The notes beneath the pieces were generated by a model. That model saw only the letters and a list, made by a program, of their open reading frames with translations, was not told the origin of the DNA and ran no database searches. From positions 260,247-324,246 of the forward strand of contig NZ_QRVE01000002.1 of NCBI RefSeq assembly GCF_003462685.1: a DNA stretch of 64,000 nt, given 5' to 3'. Below, in pieces: positions 58,183-64,000 of the stretch (the stretch's first letter is position 1; the number at the start of each line of letters is the position of its first letter). The stretch comes from Collinsella sp. AF23-4AC. GTDB lineage: Bacteria; Actinomycetota; Coriobacteriia; Coriobacteriales; Coriobacteriaceae. The translations under genes were made by a program, and so were the position numbers.

Positions 58183-59692
58183 GGTAGTCCCTTCGTACAC
58201 GCGGTCCCTGGTCGTCGGTGCGCAAACGCGCCGACGGGTCCGAGTTCAAATCGATTCGATTATATCCGCCGCCCGCATTGCGAGGGGTTGGGCGCTGCGA
58301 ACGACCTTGCGGCGCCGTTCGCTGACGCGGACGGGCTGCCGGCTCGGTCGCAGAGCCATCCAGAACGGTAAAGCCGTTACGCGAAGATCGCTCGCCGCGC
58401 ACGTGGGGCACGCCGGCGGTACTCTCATCCATAACGGCAAAGCTCTCGCGGCGACGGTCGTACTCATCGCGACGGGCGCTCTCATACGAAACGCGCAGGA
58501 TCAGACCGGCGAGCATGAGCGACACAATAATCGACGAACCGCCGTAGCTAATAAACGGCAACGGTTTGCCCGTCATGGGAAACACGTTGAGGATGCCCAA
58601 CGCATTGATCAAAAACTGCACCGCGAGAATGACCGCGGAGCCAGACGCCATGAGCGCGCCCCGACGATCGGTCGCCTGCTCGGCAATGCGAAACGCCGAG
58701 TAGATCAGCATCGCAAACACCAAGAAGAACAGCACGGTTCCGACAAAACCGACTTCCTCGCCAATGATGGCCAGGATGTAGTCATTGTGCGCCTCGGGCA
58801 GATACGAGTACTTCATGGTTGAGTTGCCGATGCCACGGCCGAACAGACCGCCCGAGGCAAAGGCCATGATGGCAAGCGTGGCCTGATAGCCGTCACCATA
58901 CTCGTCGGCCCAAGGGTTCAAGGCAACCTGGATACGCACCATACGGTACGGCTCTGCAACAAGCGCAATCACGATCACGAGAATGCCGAAGATTATCACG
59001 CCGATGATTAATTTGGGGTCGAGGCCCGCAAATAACGCCATGCACATGAGAGTCAACAGGATGATCAGGACGGTACCGAAATCGGGCTGGATAAAGATCA
59101 GAAAGAGCGAAATGCCCAGGTAGATGCCCATCTTGCGAAGGAATTCGTTGATGTTGCCACCGGGCGAAAAGAAGCGATCAAGCATGATGGCCGAATACGC
59201 AATGGCAAATGGCTTTAAAAACTCGGAAGGCTGGAACTGAATGCCGGCGATGTTGAGCCAGCGCGTGGCGCCACGGCTGCCGCTGCCCACCAAGAACACC
59301 AGCAGAAGCAAGAACATCATGACGAATAGGAAGATCCTGAGCACATCCTCCCCAAACCAGCTGTCCGGCAAAATGCGCACGATGGCAATCAGCGCCAGAA
59401 CACCGACCACGGCAAACGCGACCTGTCTACCCAGAAAAAACGTCGCTGAGCCATTCTCGTGCAGCGCCTCGACCGAAGACGCCGAGTACACCATCAGCAG
59501 GCCAAAACACACCAAGATAAACAGACAGGCCATGAATATCAGACGGGGGCGCATGATACGGGCGGGAACGCCGGCAATATAGCGTTCGCTAAACGACTGC
59601 CCGCCGCGTCCGGAACGCGGTGTGCTACGCCGCGAGGAAGCACGGTCCGAGTCGGGCCTCCTCATACCTTGTCGGGGGCTCTCCTCTCTCAC
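58172..59692 (-). CDS. ftsW: FtsW/RodA/SpoVE-family peptidoglycan glycosyltransferase FtsW
   Basis: 506-aa polytopic protein that polymerises lipid II at the septum with its partner PBP. The start chosen is GTG 59692, six bases after AGGGG; TTG 59698 and ATG 59665 are alternatives. About 50 Arg/Ser-rich residues precede the first helix. WLNIAGIQFQPSEFLKPFAI, YQATLAIMAFASGGLFGRGIGNSTMK, LPEAHNDYILAIIGEEVGFVG and NVFPMTGKPLPFISYGGSS are all FtsW landmarks. A cytoplasmic tail of about 100 basic, Pro-rich residues is longer than usual. It lies between murD and murG, as expected. Confidence 0.96.
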   Translation of the reverse strand: MREESPRQGMRRPDSDRASSRRSTPRSGRGGQSFSERYIAGVPARIMRPRLIFMACLFILVCFGLLMVYSASSVEALHENGSATFFLGRQVAFAVVGVLALIAIVRILPDSWFGEDVLRIFLFVMMFLLLLVFLVGSGSRGATRWLNIAGIQFQPSEFLKPFAIAYSAIMLDRFFSPGGNINEFLRKMGIYLGISLFLIFIQPDFGTVLIILLTLMCMALFAGLDPKLIIGVIIFGILVIVIALVAEPYRMVRIQVALNPWADEYGDGYQATLAIMAFASGGLFGRGIGNSTMKYSYLPEAHNDYILAIIGEEVGFVGTVLFFLVFAMLIYSAFRIAEQATDRRGALMASGSAVILAVQFLINALGILNVFPMTGKPLPFISYGGSSIIVSLMLAGLILRVSYESARRDEYDRRRESFAVMDESTAGVPHVRGERSSRNGFTVLDGSATEPAARPRQRTAPQGRSQRPTPRNAGGGYNRIDLNSDPSARLRTDDQGPRVRRDYHDR

Positions 59693-59701
59693 CGGCAACC
59701 C

Positions 59702-61108
59702 CTATTCCATTTGCGATTTCGCTGCAGCGGCAAGCTGGGCCACATAGTCCTTAAACACGCGGCCGCGCTCCTCATAGCCCGAGAACTCATCGAACGAAGA
59801 GCAGGCAGGAGAAAGTAAGATCACGTCGCCACGGCTCGACAGCGAACGGGCAACGTCCACGGCATCGCGTAGGTCATCCGCCTGGGCGATATCCACATCG
59901 CCATCGACATCGGCCTCGTCCATAGCGGCGGTGAAGCGTTCGCGCGCATCGCCAAAGCAGACGACCGAGCGTACGTTATCCATAACAACGCGCGCGAAGT
60001 CCGTGAGCGGCGTGCCCTTATCGTGGCCGCCGAGCAGCAAAATCACGTCGTCATCGGGAAACGCCGTCAGTGCCTTCTCGACCGCGTCGGTGTTGGTCGC
60101 CTTGGAATCGTTGACGTAGCGCACTCCGTCAATCTCGCCGCACGGCTCCACGCGGTGCTCGAGCGGCTGGAACGAGGCCAGACCGCGGCAAATGCCCTCG
60201 GGATCGGCACCGACGGCCAGCGCAGCCGTGGCAGCGCACAGAGCATTGATAACATTGTGATGGCCCGAGATCTTGAGCTCGGATGTAGCGATGAGCGGGG
60301 TCTCGACGCCCTTCAGGCGCACGATCATCTTGCCATCGCGCACAAAGGCGACATCCTCACCCTCTGGCTCGTCAAAGGCAACCTTGCAGATGCGACGACC
60401 CGGCGTGTAGATGTACTCATCGAACTCGTGGATGCCGGCGTCTTCGACGTCGACGACCACCAGATCGTCATCGACCATATTGTCAAACAGTTTGATCTTG
60501 GCAAGCGCATAGTTCTTATGGCTCTTATGCCAGCCCAAGTGGTCGGGAGTGATGTTGAGCAGCACCGCCACGCGAGGGTGGAGCTCGGTGGTCGTAGCAA
60601 TCTGATAGCTCGAGAGCTCAGCCGCAAACCACTCGTTGTGGGCTCGGCCGTCAATCTCGTTGACCGGCGGCTCGCCGATGTTGCCGACAGCTACGCTGGC
60701 CTCGCCGGCAACCTTGAGCAGATAATCGGTCAGCGACGTGGTGGTTGTCTTGCCGTTGGTGCCCGTGATGGCAATCCAGTTATCGGGCGACAGGCGATAG
60801 GCAAACTCGGGCTCACCCATAATCTGAGCGGCATGCTCGAGCCCGGCCTTAAAGAAGCCCGAGAACTCCGAGATGCCCGGGCATGTCACGCATACGTCAT
60901 AGGCGCCCTCGACCTGTTCGGTCCCATAGACAAACGACGCACCAGCAGCCTCGAGCGCACGCGTGGCATCATTGGGCTCAGAGGTGCCGCCGCCATACAC
61001 GGTAACGGCGCTTACGCGCTCGGGATGTGCCAGCGCCCAGCGGGCGACATCGAGACCGGATTTGCCCTGACCCAAAACGAGCAGGCTAAAGACATCAGCA
61101 AGAGGCAT
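59702..61108 (-). CDS. murD: UDP-N-acetylmuramoylalanine-D-glutamate ligase MurD
   Basis: 468-aa Mur ligase adding D-glutamate. LLVLGQGKSGLDVARWAL is the UDP-binding loop and AITGTNGKTTTTSLTDYLL the ATP site. LLNITPDHLGWHKSHKNYALAKIKLF, HNVINALCAATAAL and VNDSKATNTDAVEKALTAFPDDDVILLLGGHDKG match the family in order. The start ATG 61108 lies nine bases after the mraY stop region. The C-terminal LSPACSSFDEFSGYEERGRVFKDYV is the classic MurD end. Confidence 0.97.
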   Translation of the reverse strand: MPLADVFSLLVLGQGKSGLDVARWALAHPERVSAVTVYGGGTSEPNDATRALEAAGASFVYGTEQVEGAYDVCVTCPGISEFSGFFKAGLEHAAQIMGEPEFAYRLSPDNWIAITGTNGKTTTTSLTDYLLKVAGEASVAVGNIGEPPVNEIDGRAHNEWFAAELSSYQIATTTELHPRVAVLLNITPDHLGWHKSHKNYALAKIKLFDNMVDDDLVVVDVEDAGIHEFDEYIYTPGRRICKVAFDEPEGEDVAFVRDGKMIVRLKGVETPLIATSELKISGHHNVINALCAATAALAVGADPEGICRGLASFQPLEHRVEPCGEIDGVRYVNDSKATNTDAVEKALTAFPDDDVILLLGGHDKGTPLTDFARVVMDNVRSVVCFGDARERFTAAMDEADVDGDVDIAQADDLRDAVDVARSLSSRGDVILLSPACSSFDEFSGYEERGRVFKDYVAQLAAAAKSQME

Positions 61109-61117
61109 GAAAGACCA

Positions 61118-62137
61118 CTATCCCAACTGGAAGAACAGAGCAAGGCCAACGGCACCAAAGGCAGCAGCGATAATCCAAAAACGGATGACGACCTTGGTCT
61201 CGGCCCAGCCCTTCTTTTCGAAATGATGATGGATGGGCGCCATAAGGAAGACGCGCTTGTGCGTAAAGTGGAAGTAGACAACCTGAATCATGACCGACAG
61301 GGTCTCACCGATAAATAGGCCGCCGATGATGAGGGAGACGACCTCGGTGTTGGTCATGATGGACGTGCAGGCAAACGCGGCGCCCAGGGCAAGCGAGCCG
61401 GTATCGCCCATAAAGATGCTCGCCGGATAGCAGTTGAACCACAGAAAGCCCAAGCAGGCACCGGCACACGCGGTGCAGAAGATGGACAGGTTCACGTCTC
61501 CATGCAAAAACGCCATGGCAGCCATGGCGAGCATGGCGATCATGGAGGTGCCGCCAGCAAGACCGTCAAGGCCATCGGTCAGGTTCACGGCATTAGAAAG
61601 ACCGGCAATCATCAGCCAGCAAAAGACAATATAGAGCCACGGGAACGAATAGCCGCAGATGGTAGTCGAAAGCACGCCAAGGTCGATCGTCAACCCACCG
61701 GGAAAACGAATCTCGGGGGCGACGCCGCACCAGTTGACGGCAAGTACCGTAAAGGTGACACAGATAATGGTTAGGCCGATCATCTTGGCATGGGGCGTCA
61801 GACCGAGCGAGCGCCCATGCGTAACGGAGGTCAGGTCATCGATCAGGCCCAGCACGCCGGTCGCCAGCGTGGCGAGCAGCACGAGTACGAGCTCGGTGGT
61901 GAGCTTGCCCATCAGCAGGCAGGTCAGCGAGATCGCGACGAGGATGACAACGCCACCCATGGTGGGCGTTCCCTGCTTAACCAAATGACGCTTGGGGCCG
62001 TCGGCACGAACCTGCTGGCCGATACCCTCGACCTTGAGCAGCTTGATCCACCACGGCATGAGCAGCAGCGCAATGGCTGCGGCGATGCCAAGCCCCAAAA
62101 AAGCCTGATACGTTGGATACGAGGGATTGCCGAACAT
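61118..62137 (-). CDS. mraY: Phospho-N-acetylmuramoyl-pentapeptide-transferase MraY
   Basis: 339-aa integral membrane enzyme forming lipid I from UDP-MurNAc-pentapeptide and undecaprenyl phosphate, with about ten helices. VKQGTPTMGGVVIL near residue 55 is the signature. LGLIDDLTS and NAVNLTDGLDGLAGG hold catalytic Asp residues. GACLGFLWFNCYPASIFMGDTGSLALG and APIHHHFEKKGWAETKVVIRFWII are the others. ATG 62137 has GAAGG upstream and lies directly after the murF stop. Confidence 0.98.
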   Translation of the reverse strand: MFGNPSYPTYQAFLGLGIAAAIALLLMPWWIKLLKVEGIGQQVRADGPKRHLVKQGTPTMGGVVILVAISLTCLLMGKLTTELVLVLLATLATGVLGLIDDLTSVTHGRSLGLTPHAKMIGLTIICVTFTVLAVNWCGVAPEIRFPGGLTIDLGVLSTTICGYSFPWLYIVFCWLMIAGLSNAVNLTDGLDGLAGGTSMIAMLAMAAMAFLHGDVNLSIFCTACAGACLGFLWFNCYPASIFMGDTGSLALGAAFACTSIMTNTEVVSLIIGGLFIGETLSVMIQVVYFHFTHKRVFLMAPIHHHFEKKGWAETKVVIRFWIIAAAFGAVGLALFFQLG

Positions 62138-62140
62138 GGG

Positions 62141-63565
62141 CTAGCACACACCTTCCACAAAGCGGTCGAGCTCAACAAAGCGGGAACCCTTGACCAGTAC
62201 AACATCATGTTTTTCAAGCGCACCGCCCATGCGGTCGAGCACCTGCTGATAATCGGAGAACACCTGGATGCGGTCCTCGTCCATGCCCATCATGCGTGCG
62301 GCATCGGCCATAAGCTGGGCCAGCTCACCACCCACGCACGCCAGCATGTCGAGCTTCTTGGCGGCGGCATAGGCGCCCACGAGCTCATGCATGCGAGGAG
62401 CCTCATCGCCCATCTCGCCCATCTCGCCCAGGATCGCCATGCGAGACCCCGTACACGAAAGCGAGCACAGCAGATCGAGGCCAGCAGCCATAGATTCGGC
62501 ACTGGCGTTATAGGAATCGTCGATGACGCGGGCACCGCTCTTGGCGCGCTTGATCTCCTGGCGGTGACCGGTGATCGTGAGGCCCCTAAAGGCAGCATCG
62601 ATCTGCTCGGGCGTCACGCCCAGGCGATAGGCAACCGCGGCGGCCTTAACGGCATTAGGAACGGACTGCACGCCGGGGATGGCAAGCATGGTATCGATCG
62701 TCTCGCCCTGGCCAAAATCGAGCGTAAAGACCGGACGGCCCTCGTCATCAACGCGAACGTCGCGGGCACGAACCTCATCATCGTCCGAGACGCCGGCCAG
62801 CATCACGTCGATACCAGCAGGCCGGGCGAACGTATCGCGAATGAATGGCGTAAAGTCGTCCTCGCCGCCCAAAACCAGCAGCGGCAAATAGTCGCCGGCG
62901 GCGCACATACCCTGGACAATCTCGGCCTTAGCGCGGGCGATGTTCTCGCGGCTGCCCAAAATGCCGATATGAGAGGTACCGATCTTGCTCACGATGGCAA
63001 GGTTGGGATTGGCGGACTGGGACAGGCGCTCAATCTCGTGGAAATGGTTCATGCCCATCTCGAGCACCAGAACCTCGGTATCGGCCGGAGCGGAAAGCAC
63101 CGTGAGCGGCATGCCGATCAGGTTATTGAAATTGCCCTTGGTGGCCCAAACGCGATAGCGCTTGGCGAGCACAGCGGCGAGCACGTCCTTGGTCGTCGTC
63201 TTGCCGATGGAACCGGTAATGCCAACGACCAGGCAGCCAAGCTCAAGGCGATACGCGTGCGCCAAACGCAGCAGAAACTCCTCGGGATCATCGGTCAGCA
63301 AGATGGCACAGCCCTTGTCCTGTGCCAGCGAGACCAGCTCGGCCTCGGGCTCACGCGTCATCACGACGGCGCCGGCACCCGACTGGACGGCACGGGAAGC
63401 AAAATCATTGCCGTCGACGTTTTCACCGGGAAAGGCGACGAAAATCGTCCCTTCCTCGACCTGGCGCGAGTCGATAACGCACCCGCGGCATACCCGATCG
63501 GCTTCTCCCGTCACGGTTCGGGCCCCTGTTGCGGCCGCGAGGTTGTTGACGGCGATCTCTATCAT
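62141..63565 (-). CDS. murF: UDP-N-acetylmuramoyl-tripeptide-D-alanyl-D-alanine ligase MurF
   Basis: 474-aa Mur ligase adding D-Ala-D-Ala to complete the pentapeptide. IDSRQVEEGTIFVAFPGENVDGNDF is the UDP-binding part. GITGSIGKTTTKDVLAAVL is the ATP site (SIGKT rather than the commoner TxGKT). LEMGMNHFHEIERLS, SRENIARAKAEIVQGM and VIDDSYNASAESMAAGLDLL follow in family order. ATG 63565 follows CAGGGGAG at five bases. It heads the visible continuous mur-fts run, after the PBP gene. Confidence 0.96.
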   Translation of the reverse strand: MIEIAVNNLAAATGARTVTGEADRVCRGCVIDSRQVEEGTIFVAFPGENVDGNDFASRAVQSGAGAVVMTREPEAELVSLAQDKGCAILLTDDPEEFLLRLAHAYRLELGCLVVGITGSIGKTTTKDVLAAVLAKRYRVWATKGNFNNLIGMPLTVLSAPADTEVLVLEMGMNHFHEIERLSQSANPNLAIVSKIGTSHIGILGSRENIARAKAEIVQGMCAAGDYLPLLVLGGEDDFTPFIRDTFARPAGIDVMLAGVSDDDEVRARDVRVDDEGRPVFTLDFGQGETIDTMLAIPGVQSVPNAVKAAAVAYRLGVTPEQIDAAFRGLTITGHRQEIKRAKSGARVIDDSYNASAESMAAGLDLLCSLSCTGSRMAILGEMGEMGDEAPRMHELVGAYAAAKKLDMLACVGGELAQLMADAARMMGMDEDRIQVFSDYQQVLDRMGGALEKHDVVLVKGSRFVELDRFVEGVC

Positions 63566-63692
63566 TGCAGCTCCCCTGTAAACCTAATAATGCTATCGGC
63601 GTATTGTATCCCAGCGCCGCGCATGCGTGGTGCAGGGCATGTGAACACCCCTCATATGGGACAACAAACCACGCCCCAAAGATTGTAACCCC

Positions 63693-64000
63693 CTACTTCG
63701 TGTGCGGGATACCCAGCACGTCGAGCGCGTTGGCCATAATGGACTGGAACGGAACCGCAGCGGCATCTGAGCCGCTCGGCGTTCCGTCGAGCGTGATATA
63801 GCACAGCACCTTGGGCGATTGTGCCGGTGCAAAACCCATAAAGGACGACATGTAGTTCTCCTTGAGGTAGCCGCCGTTCTCGTCGGCACGTTCGGCCGTA
63901 CCGGTCTTACCTGCCACGTCATAGCCGTCAACCGCGCCGCCAACGCCCGTTCCCTCCGACACGACCGTCTGCATGCACGATGTCACCTGGGATGCGGCGT
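63693..64000 (-). CDS. Penicillin-binding protein transpeptidase, C-terminal end (FtsI/Pbp2 type; cut by window edge)
   Basis: Only the last 102 codons are in the window. The C-terminal transpeptidase motif KTGTAE (in YDVAGKTGTAERADENGG) is present, followed by SFMGFAPAQSPKVLCYITLDGTP and the end ALDVLGIPHTK. The catalytic SxxK and SxN motifs must lie beyond base 64000. Its place directly before murF fits ftsI (septal PBP3-like) of the dcw cluster. A 127-base gap without an obvious terminator separates it from murF. Confidence 0.88.
   Translation of the reverse strand, partial: AASQVTSCMQTVVSEGTGVGGAVDGYDVAGKTGTAERADENGGYLKENYMSSFMGFAPAQSPKVLCYITLDGTPSGSDAAAVPFQSIMANALDVLGIPHTK

Noticed and set aside
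61790-63688. 632-aa plus-strand ORF opposite mraY/murF
   Set aside because: Antisense of two unmistakable mur genes, with no ribosome binding site.

Overview
The window is about 60% GC, and nearly every gene has a purine-rich Shine-Dalgarno. The gene content points to a Gram-positive, anaerobic, high-GC actinobacterium of the class Coriobacteriia, most likely Collinsella or a close relative. Four things support this: a division cluster with sepF-yggT-divIVA and no ftsA next to ftsZ; double-cubane iron-sulfur enzyme chemistry and an L-cysteine desulfidase, both typical of anaerobes; lipoproteins with an SRRGF-type signal; and an actinobacterial-looking S1, FtsZ and FtsQ set. The genus is inferred from gene content, not from a database match. 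No tRNA, rRNA, CRISPR array, insertion sequence or prophage was seen.

Layout. 1-4.7 kb: an oligopeptide/nickel-type ABC importer (two permeases, the first cut by the window edge, and a lipoprotein) and a YjiM-like double-cubane reductase with an operator-rich promoter and a small leader ORF. 4.8-10.3 kb: molybdate uptake (modABC, with an unusual two-domain ModB) and molybdenum cofactor genes (mogA/moaB, moeA). 10.4-18.3 kb: CLC channel, diacylglycerol-kinase-like protein, GGQ-domain release factor, xpt, a drug-efflux type MFS protein, O-acetylhomoserine sulfhydrylase, a C_GCAxxG_C_C protein and a YigZ protein. 18.5-18.9 kb: RNase P RNA on the minus strand. 19-28 kb: ribosomal protein S1, a HAD hydrolase, cysteine desulfidase, rpiB, ndk, argH and argG. 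28-41 kb: Cof-type HAD, DNA polymerase I, M18 aminopeptidase, YaaA, a membrane protein, TPP riboswitch-thiC, thiD, an SGNH hydrolase, a PARG-like protein and a Bax-inhibitor protein. 41-43.8 kb: PiT phosphate transporter with its DUF47 partner, and a nitroreductase. 43.9-64 kb: all minus strand, running from a truncated penicillin-binding protein through murF-mraY-murD-ftsW-murG-murC-murB-ftsQ-ftsZ, then pgeF-pstSCAB-phoU, then yggS-sepF-yggT-divIVA.

How the genes work together. Molybdate import feeds cofactor assembly by MogA and MoeA. The pst operon (high affinity) and PiT/DUF47 (low affinity) give two phosphate routes. The dcw cluster supplies peptidoglycan precursors and the division machine, with the pst operon sitting inside what is usually a continuous ftsZ-pgeF-yggS-sepF-yggT-divIVA block.

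Most interesting observations. (1) Two copies of a roughly 100-bp intergenic element (18396-18494 and 21489-21586) share a conserved 70-nt core. Each is closed by a perfect 14-bp helix of completely different sequence, and there is one further compensatory base change inside, which is strong evidence for a structured RNA or DNA element. (2) A 24-codon ORF with a perfect ribosome binding site upstream of argG ends in three Arg codons, and is followed by mutually exclusive hairpins. This looks like an arginine attenuator leader. (3) A PARG-like protein has QEA where the family has the catalytic QEE. (4) yggT has no ATG, GTG or TTG at its proper N-terminus. (5) A Pho-box-like direct repeat lies in front of pgeF-pst.
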